A DNA stretch of 64,000 nt from Pseudomonas viridiflava. Its GTDB lineage: Bacteria; Pseudomonadota; Gammaproteobacteria; Pseudomonadales; Pseudomonadaceae. Shown here piece by piece: positions 53,692 through 62,910 of this stretch. The notes beneath the pieces are model-generated. The model was given only the letters and a program-made list of their open reading frames with translations. It was not told where the DNA came from and did no database searches. The stretch's first letter is position 1. Every line of letters begins with the position of its first letter. Where the stretch lies: assembly GCF_900573885.1 (NCBI RefSeq), contig NZ_UPSE01000306.1, forward strand, positions 186,001-250,000, written 5' to 3'. The position numbers were made by a program, and so were the translations under genes.

Positions 53692-54609
53692 ATGAACTTG
53701 AGCAAGGTCGATCTCAACCTTTTTATCGTCTTCGACGCCATCTACACCGAGGCCAACCTGACCCGTGCCGGGCAGATTGTGGGCATTACCCAACCGGCTG
53801 TTTCCAACGCTCTGGCGCGCCTGCGCGAAACCTTCAACGACCCGCTCTTTGTACGCACCGCGCAAGGCATGGTGCCCACACCCATGGCGCAGAACATCAT
53901 CGGCCCTGTGCGCAACGCGCTGTCGCTGCTGCGCGTTTCGGTGCAGGAAAGCCGCACGTTCAACCCGCTGCAAGCCAACAAGACCTACCGCATCAGCATG
54001 ACCGACCTCACCGAGGAAATCATTCTGCCGCCGCTGTTCCAGCGCTTGCGACGCCAGGCGCCCGCCGTGCAGATCGAAAGCTTTTTGTCTAAGCGCCGCG
54101 AAACCACCAAGGAGCTCGCTGCTGGCCGCCTGGACTTCGCCGTGGATGCGCCGCTGAACACCGACCCGCAAGTGCGCCACGTCAAACTGCTGTCTGACCG
54201 CTATGTGTGCGCGATTCGCAAAGGCCATCCGCTGGCCAAGGAAAAGCTCACCCTCGACGAATATATGTCGCTGACCCACATCCACATTTCCAGCCGCCGC
54301 AGCGGCCTGGGTTATGTCGACCTCACCCTCGGCAAAATGGGCATTCAGCGCAAGATTGCCCTGCGTTCGCAGCACTACCTGATGGCCTCGATGGTGATGC
54401 AGAAAACCGACATGGCCATGACCGTGCCCGAGCGTTTTGCCCGCAGCCATGACTTGCACTACGTGGGCGTGCCGGTGGAAGTGCCCGCCGTGGAAACGCA
54501 CCTGTATTGGCACGAAAGCACCGACCAGGACCCGGCGAACCGCTGGATGCGTGAGCAGATGATCGAACTGGCGCAGCAGATCAGTGTGCAGGACGCCGGC
54601 CAGGCGTAA
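53692..54609 (+). CDS. LysR-family transcriptional regulator
   Basis: The 305-residue protein has the LysR helix-turn-helix at residues 5-65 (LNLFIVFDAIYTEANLTRAGQIVGITQPAVSNALARLRETFNDPLFVR) and an effector-binding domain similar to the NodD/LeuO-like branch (HYLMASMVMQKTDMAMTVPERFA). I chose the ATG at 53692 with AGGAG 10 bp upstream; the TTG two codons earlier is too close to it. It is divergent from the acyl-CoA dehydrogenase gene across 160 bp, the usual arrangement for a LysR regulator and its target. Confidence 0.92.
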   Translation: MNLSKVDLNLFIVFDAIYTEANLTRAGQIVGITQPAVSNALARLRETFNDPLFVRTAQGMVPTPMAQNIIGPVRNALSLLRVSVQESRTFNPLQANKTYRISMTDLTEEIILPPLFQRLRRQAPAVQIESFLSKRRETTKELAAGRLDFAVDAPLNTDPQVRHVKLLSDRYVCAIRKGHPLAKEKLTLDEYMSLTHIHISSRRSGLGYVDLTLGKMGIQRKIALRSQHYLMASMVMQKTDMAMTVPERFARSHDLHYVGVPVEVPAVETHLYWHESTDQDPANRWMREQMIELAQQISVQDAGQA

Positions 54610-54689
54610 GCGCGCAGGATATTCGGGCGCTTGCGGTTTTTCCATATGCGGACTAAAGTTACATCACTGTCCACTTGTGGAGAAACACC

Positions 54690-55094
54690 ATGTCCCTCGC
54701 CAGCCCGTCCAACAGCGCAGTTCTCGACCTTGACTCGGCTCATGCCGGGCACGTAGCGCTGAAGTTTTTCTTCAATCTGATGGAGAAATGGAACTGCTCG
54801 GTCGACGAACAAACCGTGCTGCTGGGCTCCATCGGCCGCAGCACGTTGTACAAGTACCGGCAACTGCCGGAAATACGCTTGCCGCGCGACACCCTGGAGC
54901 GCGTTTCCTATCTGATGGGCATCCATAAAACCCTGCGTATTTTGTTTGGCGACAAACCGTCTACTTACGAGTGGATTCGCAAGGCAAACAGCGAAGCACC
55001 TTTCAATGGCATGAGCGCTTTACAGTTGATGCTGGCCGGCAGCGTGATGGATATTGCTGTGGTGCGTCGTTACCTGGATGGAGTACGTGGTTGA
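54690..55094 (+). CDS. Xre/MbcA/ParS-type antitoxin of a RES toxin-antitoxin pair
   Basis: The 134-residue protein has an N-terminal Xre-like HTH (VDEQTVLLGSIGRSTLYKYRQ) and the MbcA/ParS C-terminal domain (RVSYLMGIHKTLRILFGD; FNGMSALQLMLAGSVMDIAVVRRYLDGVRG), which is the toxin-binding and promoter-binding part. The ATG at 54690 has a GGAGAA site. Its stop overlaps the toxin start codon (TTGA at 55091-55094), as is usual for such pairs. It should neutralise the RES toxin and repress its own promoter. Confidence 0.9.
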   Translation: MSLASPSNSAVLDLDSAHAGHVALKFFFNLMEKWNCSVDEQTVLLGSIGRSTLYKYRQLPEIRLPRDTLERVSYLMGIHKTLRILFGDKPSTYEWIRKANSEAPFNGMSALQLMLAGSVMDIAVVRRYLDGVRG

Positions 55095-55774
55095 AACAAC
55101 CGACTCAAGTGTTGCCTGCATGGATGCGGGCTTATCGCATCGTTTCCAGCGCCTTCCCGCCGATTTCGGTGTTTGAAGACGTACTGGACCCCGCCGACCT
55201 GGAACAAGCCTTTCTGATTGAAAGCCTGACCAATGACCGCCTGCGCGAAGAGGCTGGCCTGCTCAGCCATGTTGCCCCGGAAGACCGCGTGTGCGGCCCG
55301 GGCGCCTCGCCTCTGATGGCAGCGTTTACCCACGTGGGCGCCAAGAGCCGCTTCACCGACGGCCAATACGGCGTGTACTACTGCGCCAACACCTTGCAGA
55401 CCGCCATCGCCGAAACCCGTTTTCACCGTGAACGCTTTATGCGCGCCACCAACGAGCCAAGCATGGAGCTGACCCTGCGCACCTACCTGTGCAAGGTGGT
55501 GCAGCCGCTGGATGACATTCGCCAGGGCTACGACGAACTGCACGACCCCGATCCCAACGCCTACGCCCTGCCCCAGCGCTTTGCAGCGGAGCGCCGCAAG
55601 CAGCGTTCGTGGGGTTTGCTGTACCGCAGCGTGCGCAATGCCGAGGGTGAATGCGCCGCGCTGTTCCGCCCGCCTGCCGCCAGCATTCCTGTGCAAGGCG
55701 AGCATCTGCGTTACGTCTGGGACGGCCAGCTGCAACAGATCACCCAGGTATTCACCCTCAAAGCCATCGCTTGA
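55091..55774 (+). CDS. RES-domain toxin (NAD-degrading family)
   Basis: The 227-residue product has the RES fold: SRFTDGQYGVYYCANTLQTAIAETRFH contains the expected Arg87, Tyr97 and Glu108, and YRSVRNAEGECAALF contains Ser180. RES toxins cleave NAD and stop growth. The best start is the TTG at 55091, overlapping the antitoxin stop, with GGAG 8 bp upstream. A longer reading from 54971 lies inside the antitoxin gene in another frame. All four signature residues are present, so it should be active. Confidence 0.9.
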   Translation: MKQPTQVLPAWMRAYRIVSSAFPPISVFEDVLDPADLEQAFLIESLTNDRLREEAGLLSHVAPEDRVCGPGASPLMAAFTHVGAKSRFTDGQYGVYYCANTLQTAIAETRFHRERFMRATNEPSMELTLRTYLCKVVQPLDDIRQGYDELHDPDPNAYALPQRFAAERRKQRSWGLLYRSVRNAEGECAALFRPPAASIPVQGEHLRYVWDGQLQQITQVFTLKAIA

Positions 55775-55791
55775 TTGCCGCGGAAATTCCG

Positions 55792-56442
55792 ATGCTGAAG
55801 AAAAGCTTCAACTCCCTGCTGACCACCTGGCTGGCGGGGTTGATCGTTTTATTGCCGCTGACCTTGACCCTGGTATTGCTGACGTGGGTAGTCAGCCTGC
55901 TCAACCGCATCGTCGGGCCTTCCACTTATGTCGGCCGCCTGTTTGCCGCCATGGGCCAGCCGTTCGCCAGCAATACGTATCTGGCGTATGGCTTGGGCAC
56001 CGTGCTGCTGGTAGTCGCCATTTATGTGCTGGGGCTGGCTGTGCAGCATGGCTTGCGCAAGCCCCTGGCATGGTTGACCGACGTAACGCTGCGGCGCATT
56101 CCGCTGTTCGGCAAGCTTTACAACCTGGCCGACCGCTTCGTGGCGTTGCTGGAGAAAAAAGAAGGCGCCGACATCAATGCCATGAGCCCGGTGTGGTGCT
56201 TTTTCGGCGGTGATGGCGTAGCGGTTTTGGCGCTGATGCCCAACCCCGAACCCATAGACATCGACGGCCGTCATTACTACGCCGTGCTGGTGCCAACCGC
56301 GCCGATCCCCATTGGCGGCGGCCTGCTGTATGTGCCGGTGGAATGGGTGAAGCCGGCCAACATTGGCGTGGACGCCTTTACCAGCATCTACGTGTCGATG
56401 GGCATCAATCCTCCGCCGCCGTCTCCGCGCAAAGCTGACTAA
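55792..56442 (+). CDS. DUF502 membrane protein
   Basis: The 216-residue protein has two membrane segments (about residues 10-38 and 65-88) and the DUF502 pattern: TWLAGLIVLLPLTLTLVLLTWVV, then IPLFGKLYNLADRFVALL and VLVPTAPIPIGGGLLYVP near the C-terminus. The C-terminus is proline-rich. No function is established for the family. It lies 17 bp after the RES toxin gene, but the two need not be functionally linked. Confidence 0.9.
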   Translation: MLKKSFNSLLTTWLAGLIVLLPLTLTLVLLTWVVSLLNRIVGPSTYVGRLFAAMGQPFASNTYLAYGLGTVLLVVAIYVLGLAVQHGLRKPLAWLTDVTLRRIPLFGKLYNLADRFVALLEKKEGADINAMSPVWCFFGGDGVAVLALMPNPEPIDIDGRHYYAVLVPTAPIPIGGGLLYVPVEWVKPANIGVDAFTSIYVSMGINPPPPSPRKAD

Positions 56443-56488
56443 ACCCGCAACGGTGAAACAGACCGGCTTGACGCTGTAAGGAAATGTG

Positions 56489-56506
56489 CTTTACGTTAAC
56501 GTAAAG
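56489..56506. promoter_or_regulatory. MerR/LiuR-type operator
   Basis: CTTTACGTTAACGTAAAG is a perfect 18-bp palindrome 26 bp before the liuR start codon. MerR-type regulators of branched-chain and fatty acid catabolism bind similar TTTACGTTAACGTAAA-type sites. Confidence 0.88.
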
Positions 56507-56532
56507 GTAACTTTGCGAGTAAGCATTTTCCC

Positions 56533-56910
56533 ATGCCGACGACTTACAGCATTTCCGACCTGGCTCGCGAGCTGGATATCACCACCCGCACCATTCGTTT
56601 CTACGAAGAGCAAGGCATGCTCACGCCAGAGCGCCGTGGTCAGGAACGTATTTACTCGGCGCGCGACAAAGTCACCCTCAAGCTGATTCTGCGCGGCAAG
56701 CGCATCGGTTTTTCCCTGGCCGAATGCCGGGAGCTGATCGAGCTTTACGACCCCACCGGCAACCACAAACAACTCGAAACCTTCATGCGCAAGATCGCCG
56801 AACGCCGCGAACAGCTGCGTCAGCAATTGCTCGACATCGAACAAATGCAACTGGAACTGGACACCGCCGAAGAGCGCTGCCTTAGCGCCATGGCGCAGAT
56901 TCCCGCGTAA
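56533..56910 (+). CDS. liuR: LiuR, MerR-family regulator of leucine/isovalerate degradation
   Basis: The 125-residue protein has a MerR winged helix-turn-helix at residues 4-70 ([41 protein letters not shown]) and a C-terminal coiled coil (about 78-115) for dimerisation. It heads the liuABCDE genes, and the palindrome just upstream is its expected site. In Pseudomonas LiuR controls the liu genes in response to a pathway acyl-CoA. It has no cysteine-rich metal loop, as expected for this group. Confidence 0.93.
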   Translation: MPTTYSISDLARELDITTRTIRFYEEQGMLTPERRGQERIYSARDKVTLKLILRGKRIGFSLAECRELIELYDPTGNHKQLETFMRKIAERREQLRQQLLDIEQMQLELDTAEERCLSAMAQIPA

Positions 56911-56953
56911 CCGCTACCGGCCGTTCAACAACAATAATCAGCAGGTGCCCACC

Positions 56954-58117
56954 ATGACCTACCCTTCCCTGAATTTTGCCCTCGGCGAAACCATCGACAT
57001 GCTGCGCGACCAGGTGCAAGCCTTTGTCGCCGCCGAACTGGCGCCCCGCGCCGCGGCCATCGACAGCGACAACCTGTTCCCCCACGACATGTGGCGCAAA
57101 TTCGGCGACATGGGCCTGCTCGGCATTACCGTCAGCGAGGAATACGGCGGCGCCGGCCTTGGCTACCTGGCCCATGTGGTGGCGATTGAAGAAATCAGCC
57201 GGGGCTCGGCCTCGGTGGGTTTGTCGTACGGCGCCCATTCGAACCTGTGCGTGAACCAGATCAACCGCAACGGCACCGCTGAGCAGAAAGCCAAGTACCT
57301 GCCCAAATTGATCAGCGGCGAGCACGTCGGCGCCCTCGCCATGAGCGAGCCCAACGCCGGCTCGGACGTGGTGTCGATGAAACTGCGCGCCGACAAACGC
57401 GGCGACCGCTACGTGCTCAATGGCAGCAAAACCTGGATCACCAACGGGCCAGACGCCAACACCTATGTGATCTACGCCAAAACCGATCTGGAAAAAGGCG
57501 CCCACGGCATCACCGCGTTTATCGTCGAGCGCGACTGGAAGGGTTTCTCGCGCAGCAACAAATTCGACAAGCTCGGCATGCGCGGCTCCAACACCTGCGA
57601 GCTGTTTTTCGATGACGTGGAAGTGCCGGAAGAAAACATTCTCGGCGCCCTCAATGGCGGCGTGAAGGTGCTCATGAGCGGCCTCGACTACGAGCGCGTG
57701 GTGCTGTCCGGCGGCCCCGTCGGCATCATGCAAGCCTGCATGGATGTGGTGGTGCCTTACATCCACGACCGCAAACAGTTCGGCCAGGCCATCGGCGAAT
57801 TCCAGCTGATCCAAGGCAAAGTCGCCGACATGTACACCCAACTCAACGCCAGCCGCGCCTACCTCTACGCCGTGGCAAACGCCTGCGACCGAGGCGAAAC
57901 CACGCGCAAGGACGCCGCCGGGGTGATCCTCTACAGCGCCGAACGCGCCACGCAAATGGCCCTGGACGCCATCCAGATTCTGGGCGGCAACGGCTACATC
58001 AACGAATTCCCCACCGGCCGTTTGCTGCGCGACGCCAAGCTCTACGAGATCGGCGCCGGCACCAGTGAGATTCGGCGGATGTTGATTGGGCGGGAATTGT
58101 TTAACGAGACCAAATAA
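56954..58117 (+). CDS. liuA: LiuA, isovaleryl-CoA dehydrogenase
   Basis: The 387-residue flavoprotein has the acyl-CoA dehydrogenase layout and the catalytic Glu247 in [12 protein letters not shown], the position specific to isovaleryl-CoA dehydrogenases. C-terminal [22 protein letters not shown] is the FAD and subunit-contact region. It oxidises isovaleryl-CoA to 3-methylcrotonyl-CoA in leucine breakdown. It is the first enzyme gene of the operon. The ATG at 56954 is used rather than a GTG three codons earlier. Confidence 0.95.
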   Translation: MTYPSLNFALGETIDMLRDQVQAFVAAELAPRAAAIDSDNLFPHDMWRKFGDMGLLGITVSEEYGGAGLGYLAHVVAIEEISRGSASVGLSYGAHSNLCVNQINRNGTAEQKAKYLPKLISGEHVGALAMSEPNAGSDVVSMKLRADKRGDRYVLNGSKTWITNGPDANTYVIYAKTDLEKGAHGITAFIVERDWKGFSRSNKFDKLGMRGSNTCELFFDDVEVPEENILGALNGGVKVLMSGLDYERVVLSGGPVGIMQACMDVVVPYIHDRKQFGQAIGEFQLIQGKVADMYTQLNASRAYLYAVANACDRGETTRKDAAGVILYSAERATQMALDAIQILGGNGYINEFPTGRLLRDAKLYEIGAGTSEIRRMLIGRELFNETK

Positions 58118-58127
58118 CAGCGCGGTC

Positions 58128-58237
58128 GTCCCCTCTCCCGCTTGCGGGAGAGGGCTAGGGAGAGGGCCTGCTGCGCGCACGATATTGGTGATGCCGGCCC
58201 TCTCCCCCAGCCCCTCTCCCGTAAACGGGAGAGGGGA
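58128..58237. repeat. CCCTCTCCC-type inverted repeat pair between liuA and liuB
   Basis: Units 58131-58168 and 58197-58236 are in opposite orientation and each has its own CTCTCCCG/CGGGAGAG hairpin. It fills most of the 149-bp gap between liuA and liuB. Confidence 0.82.
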
Positions 58238-58266
58238 GCAAAAAACCGATCACCCCGGAGCGCCCC

Positions 58267-59874
58267 ATGGCCATCCTCACCAGCCACATCAACACCCGCA
58301 GCCCCGAATTCACGGCCAATACCGATGCCATGCTCGAGCAGGTCAGGCACCTGCGCGCCCTCCTCGCTCAGGTGCAGCAAGGTGGCGGCGCGAAGGCGCA
58401 GGAGCGGCATACCTCGCGGGGCAAGTTGCTGCCCCGCGAGCGCATCAATCGTTTGCTCGACCCCGGCTCGGCTTTTCTTGAAGTCGGTCAGCTCGCCGCC
58501 CATGAGGTCTACGGCGAAGACGTACCGGCCGCTGGCGTGATTGCCGGCATCGGCCGCGTCGAGGGCGTGGAGTGCATGATTCTGGCCAACGATGCCACGG
58601 TCAAAGGCGGCAGCTACTACCCGCTCACGGTTAAAAAACACCTGCGCGCACAAACCATCGCCAAGGAAAACCGCCTGCCGTGCATTTACCTGGTGGATTC
58701 GGGCGGCGCCAACCTGCCGCGTCAGGATGAAGTGTTTCCCGACCGCGAACACTTCGGCCGCATCTTTTTCAACCAGGCCAACATGAGCGCCATGGGCATT
58801 CCGCAAATCGCCGTTGTAATGGGTTCCTGCACGGCCGGCGGCGCCTATGTGCCGGCCATGTCGGACGAAACCATCATGGTCCGCAACCAGGCCACCATCT
58901 TTCTTGCCGGGCCGCCGCTGGTGCGCGCCGCCACCGGCGAAGTAGTCAGCGCCGAAGACCTCGGCGGCGCCGATGTGCACTGCAAAACCTCGGGTGTCGC
59001 CGACCATTACGCCGAAGACGACGAACATGCGCTGGCTCTGGCGCGACGCTGCATCAGCAACCTCAACTGGCGCAAGCAAGGCCAGTTGAACAACCGCGAA
59101 CCGCAACCGCCGCTGTACGCCAGCGACGAAATGTACGGGGTGATTCCCGCCGACGCCAAGCAACCGTTCGACGTGCGCGAGGTGATCGCCCGCCTCGTCG
59201 ACGGCTCGCAGCTCGATGAGTTCAAAGCCCTGTTCGGCAGCACCCTGGTGTGTGGTTTCGCCCACCTCAACGGCTACCCGCTGGCGATCATCGCCAACAA
59301 CGGCATCCTGTTCGCCGAGTCGGCACAAAAAGGCGCGCACTTTATCGAGCTGGCCTGCCAGCGCGGCATTCCGTTGCTGTTCTTGCAGAACATCACTGGG
59401 TTCATGGTCGGGCAGAAATACGAAGCCGGCGGCATTGCCAAGCACGGCGCCAAGCTAGTGACCGCCGTGGCGTGTGCCAAGGTGCCGAAATTCACCGTGA
59501 TCATCGGCGGCAGTTTCGGCGCCGGTAACTACGGCATGTGCGGGCGCGCGTATGACCCGCGTTTCCTGTGGATGTGGCCCAACGCGCGCATCGGCGTCAT
59601 GGGCGGTGAACAGGCGGCGGGCGTGCTGGCGCAGGTGAAACGCGAGCAGGCCGAACGCAGCGGCCAGCAACTGAGCGCCAAAGACGAAGCGGCGATCAAG
59701 CAGCCGATTTTGGCGCAGTACGAACAGCAGGGTCACCCGTATTACTCCAGCGCGCGGCTGTGGGATGACGGTGTGATTGACCCGGCGCAAACCCGAGAAG
59801 TCCTGGCACTGGCACTTTCCGCAAGCCTGAACGCGCCGATTGAGCCCACCCAGTTCGGTGTGTTCCGGATGTAG
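58267..59874 (+). CDS. liuB: LiuB, methylcrotonoyl-CoA carboxylase beta (carboxyltransferase) subunit
   Basis: The 535-residue protein is a biotin-dependent carboxyltransferase: [60 protein letters not shown] and [41 protein letters not shown] are the diagnostic blocks. It transfers CO2 from biotin on LiuD to 3-methylcrotonyl-CoA. Length and order match the pseudomonad liu operon. Confidence 0.96.
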   Translation: MAILTSHINTRSPEFTANTDAMLEQVRHLRALLAQVQQGGGAKAQERHTSRGKLLPRERINRLLDPGSAFLEVGQLAAHEVYGEDVPAAGVIAGIGRVEGVECMILANDATVKGGSYYPLTVKKHLRAQTIAKENRLPCIYLVDSGGANLPRQDEVFPDREHFGRIFFNQANMSAMGIPQIAVVMGSCTAGGAYVPAMSDETIMVRNQATIFLAGPPLVRAATGEVVSAEDLGGADVHCKTSGVADHYAEDDEHALALARRCISNLNWRKQGQLNNREPQPPLYASDEMYGVIPADAKQPFDVREVIARLVDGSQLDEFKALFGSTLVCGFAHLNGYPLAIIANNGILFAESAQKGAHFIELACQRGIPLLFLQNITGFMVGQKYEAGGIAKHGAKLVTAVACAKVPKFTVIIGGSFGAGNYGMCGRAYDPRFLWMWPNARIGVMGGEQAAGVLAQVKREQAERSGQQLSAKDEAAIKQPILAQYEQQGHPYYSSARLWDDGVIDPAQTREVLALALSASLNAPIEPTQFGVFRM

Positions 59875-59932
59875 TTCAGCTGAATGGCATCTCCCACAAA
59901 AGCCAGCCCAGCTCCACACAGAGATTTGTGCA

Positions 59933-60733
59933 ATGACCGACTTCACCACCCTGGAACTAGACATCGCCGCCAGCGGCATCGCCACCCTGTGGCTGAACCG
60001 CCCGGAAAAGAACAACGCGTTCAACGCCCAGATGATCCGCGAGCTGGTGCTAGCGCTGGACATCATCAAAGCCGACCGCAGCATTCGCTTTATGCTGCTG
60101 CGCGGCCGGGGCAAACATTTTTGCGCCGGAGCAGACCTGGCATGGATGCAGGAGTCGGCCCGTCTCGACTACAGCGCCAACCTCAACGATGCCCGCGAAC
60201 TGGCCGACCTGATGCACAGCCTGTATCACCTGAAAATTCCCAGCGTGGCCGTGGTGCAAGGCGCAGCGTTTGGCGGCGCACTGGGACTGATCAGTTGCTG
60301 CGACATGGCCATCGGCGCGCGAGATGCGCAGTTCAGCCTGTCGGAAGTCCGCATCGGTCTGGCGCCTGCGGTCATCAGCCCATTCGTGGTGCAAGCCATC
60401 GGCGAGCGCGCGGCGCGGCGTTATGCCCTGACCGCCGAACGTTTCGACGGCGAACGAGCGCAGCAGCTGGGCCTGTTGGCGGAGTGCTACGAGCCGGATG
60501 CGCTGGACGCCGAGGTCGAAAAATGGGTCGCCAACCTGCTGCTCAACAGTCCGTTAGCCATGCAGGCCAGCAAGCAATTGCTGCATGAAGTGGGCACCGG
60601 CGCGCTCACTCCCGCGCTGCGCCGTTACACCGAAAACGCCATCGCCCGAATTCGCGTCAGCGCCGAGGGGCAGGAAGGCTTGCAAGCCTTTCTGGCCAAG
60701 CGCAAACCCGCCTGGCAGGAGCCGAAGTCATGA
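59933..60733 (+). CDS. liuC: LiuC, 3-methylglutaconyl-CoA hydratase
   Basis: The 266-residue protein is a crotonase-fold hydratase: LWLNRPEKNNAFNAQMIRELV, GRGKHFCAGADLAWM (oxyanion hole) and VQGAAFGGALGLISCCDMAIGA are typical. It adds water to 3-methylglutaconyl-CoA to give HMG-CoA. I chose the ATG at 59933; the reading from 59840 starts inside liuB. Its stop overlaps the liuD start (ATGA). Confidence 0.94.
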   Translation: MTDFTTLELDIAASGIATLWLNRPEKNNAFNAQMIRELVLALDIIKADRSIRFMLLRGRGKHFCAGADLAWMQESARLDYSANLNDARELADLMHSLYHLKIPSVAVVQGAAFGGALGLISCCDMAIGARDAQFSLSEVRIGLAPAVISPFVVQAIGERAARRYALTAERFDGERAQQLGLLAECYEPDALDAEVEKWVANLLLNSPLAMQASKQLLHEVGTGALTPALRRYTENAIARIRVSAEGQEGLQAFLAKRKPAWQEPKS

Positions 60734-62664
60734 TCAACCGCTTACTCGTCGCCAACCGAGGCGAGATCGCCTGCCGCGTGATGCGCACCGCCAAGGCCAT
60801 GGGCCTGACCACTGTGGCCGTGCACAGCGACATCGACCGCCACGCCCGCCATGTGCGTGAGGCCGATATCGCCGTGAACCTGGGCGGTGCCAAACCGGCC
60901 GACAGCTATTTGCGCATCGACTTGCTGATCGCCGCCGCGCTGGCCAGCGGCGCCCAGGCGATTCATCCCGGCTACGGTTTTCTTTCGGAAAACGCCGGCT
61001 TTGCCCGCGCCATCGAAGCCGCCGGCCTGATTTTTCTCGGCCCGCCCGCGTCGGCCATTGATGCCATGGGCAGCAAGTCGGCCGCCAAGGCGCTGATGGA
61101 ACAAGCCGGCGTGCCGCTGGTGCCCGGCTACCACGGCGACGCGCAAGACCTGAACACCTTCCGCGAGGCCGCCCAGCGCATCGGCTATCCGGTGCTGCTC
61201 AAGGCCACGGCGGGCGGCGGCGGCAAGGGCATGAAAGTGGTCGAGCACGAAGGTGAGCTGGCCGAAGCCCTGGCCTCTGCCCAGCGTGAAGCGCTGTCCT
61301 CGTTTGGCAACAGCCAGATGTTGGTGGAAAAGTACGTACTCAAACCCCGGCACGTGGAGATTCAGGTATTCGCCGATCAGCACGGCAATTGCCTGTACCT
61401 CAACGAACGCGATTGCTCGATTCAGCGCCGCCACCAGAAAGTGGTGGAAGAAGCGCCCGCCCCTGGTCTCAGCCCTGCGCAGCGCCGGGCCATGGGCGAA
61501 GCGGCGGTGAAAGCGGCCCAGGCGATTGGCTATGTTGGCGCCGGCACCGTAGAGTTTTTGCTGGATGCGCGCGGCGACTTTTTCTTCATGGAGATGAACA
61601 CCCGCCTGCAAGTGGAACACCCGGTCACTGAGGCCATCACCGGCCTCGATCTGGTGGCCTGGCAAATTCGTGTGGCGCGCGGCGAGCCGCTGCCATTGAC
61701 GCAGGCCCAGGTGCCGCTGATTGGCCACGCCATTGAAGTGCGCCTGTATGCCGAAGACCCCGATAACGAATTTCTGCCCGCCACCGGCACGCTGCAGCTG
61801 TACCGCGAAGCCGAACCGGGCGCCGGCCGGCGCGTAGACAGTGGTGTGGCGGAAGGCGATTCGGTGTCGCCGTTCTACGACCCGATGCTGGGCAAGCTGA
61901 TCGCCTGGGGCGACAACCGCGAAGAAGCGCGGCTGCGTCTGCTGGCCATGCTTGGCGAGTTTGCCGTGGGCGGCGTGAAAACCAACCTGGCCTTTCTCCA
62001 GCGCATTCTCGCGCACCCGGCCTTTGCCGCTGCCGAACTGGATACCGGGTTTATCCCTCGCTACCAGGAACAGCTGCTGCCCCCCGCCAGCGAAAGACCC
62101 GAGGACTTCTGGCAACTGGCGGCGCGCGCGTGGCAACTCACCGCAGCGCCAGTGTCACGTGACGATGATCCCCACAGCCCATGGACCGGCTCGGCCGGCT
62201 GGCGCGCCGGACTGCCAGGCGAAATCGACCTGCATATGACCTGCGCCGGCGAGCATCGCGTGATTCGGCTGCGCGATGACCAGGCAAGCATTCAGCGCCA
62301 GGGCGATTTCCTGCTGGTGACTGACCACGGCGTACGCACCCAACACCTGGCCATCCGCCAGGGCGCAACCCTGTTCCTGCGCTGGAACCACGAGCTGCAT
62401 GCCGTGCAACTGTTCGACCCCATCGCCGCTGCCGAGGCCAGCCATCAGCAGCAAGGCGGGCTGACGGCGCCCATGAACGGCAGTATCGTGCGCGTGCTGG
62501 TAGAAGCCGGCCAGGCCGTTCAGGCCGGCACGCCGCTGGTGGTGCTGGAAGCGATGAAAATGGAACACAGCATCCGTGCCCCGCAGGATGGCACCGTGAA
62601 AGCGCTGTACTGCGCCGAAGGCGAAATGGTTGCCGAAGGGGCGGTGTTGGTGGAGCTGGAATAA
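60730..62664 (+). CDS. liuD: LiuD, methylcrotonoyl-CoA carboxylase alpha (biotin) subunit
   Basis: The 644-residue protein has a biotin carboxylase part (residues 1-450; GEIACRVMRTAKAMGL, GYGFLSENAGFA, KATAGGGGKGMKVV, EMNTRLQVEHPVTE) and a biotinyl domain at the C-terminus with Lys610 in EAMKMEH. It carboxylates its biotin with bicarbonate and ATP and hands it to LiuB. The ATG overlaps the liuC stop by four bases, indicating coupling. Confidence 0.96.
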   Translation: MINRLLVANRGEIACRVMRTAKAMGLTTVAVHSDIDRHARHVREADIAVNLGGAKPADSYLRIDLLIAAALASGAQAIHPGYGFLSENAGFARAIEAAGLIFLGPPASAIDAMGSKSAAKALMEQAGVPLVPGYHGDAQDLNTFREAAQRIGYPVLLKATAGGGGKGMKVVEHEGELAEALASAQREALSSFGNSQMLVEKYVLKPRHVEIQVFADQHGNCLYLNERDCSIQRRHQKVVEEAPAPGLSPAQRRAMGEAAVKAAQAIGYVGAGTVEFLLDARGDFFFMEMNTRLQVEHPVTEAITGLDLVAWQIRVARGEPLPLTQAQVPLIGHAIEVRLYAEDPDNEFLPATGTLQLYREAEPGAGRRVDSGVAEGDSVSPFYDPMLGKLIAWGDNREEARLRLLAMLGEFAVGGVKTNLAFLQRILAHPAFAAAELDTGFIPRYQEQLLPPASERPEDFWQLAARAWQLTAAPVSRDDDPHSPWTGSAGWRAGLPGEIDLHMTCAGEHRVIRLRDDQASIQRQGDFLLVTDHGVRTQHLAIRQGATLFLRWNHELHAVQLFDPIAAAEASHQQQGGLTAPMNGSIVRVLVEAGQAVQAGTPLVVLEAMKMEHSIRAPQDGTVKALYCAEGEMVAEGAVLVELE

Positions 62665-62685
62665 CCCGCCCTGCTCGCGCCTACC

Positions 62686-62885
62686 ATAAAACGATGATTG
62701 CCCGTGTTACGCGGCCTGTTTCTGTTGGGGCGAGTTTGCTTGCGAACGAGGTTTGCAGGGTTCGCGAGCAAGCTCGCTCCTACAATAAAACGACGATTGC
62801 CCGTCTTACGCGGCCTGTTTCTGTAGGAGCGAGTTTGCTCGCGAATGGCGTTTGCACGGTTCGCGAGAGAGCTCGCTCCTACAAT
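62686..62885. repeat. Tandem duplication of a 99-bp REP-containing cassette inside the liu operon
   Basis: Two head-to-tail copies begin at 62687 and 62786 with period 99 bp and few differences. Each copy begins TAAAACGA.GATTGCCCGT and contains an inverted GTAGGAGCGAGTTTGCTCGCGAA-like pair. It fills the gap between liuD and liuE. Confidence 0.9.
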
Positions 62886-62910
62886 CGGAATGCTTTTTTT
62901 GGAGAGTGAC

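Noticed and set aside
58042..59445. 467-codon minus-strand frame opposite liuB
   Set aside because: Antisense shadow; liuB motifs are unambiguous.
60742..62136. 464-codon minus-strand frame opposite liuD
   Set aside because: Antisense shadow with His/Gln-rich composition and no domains.
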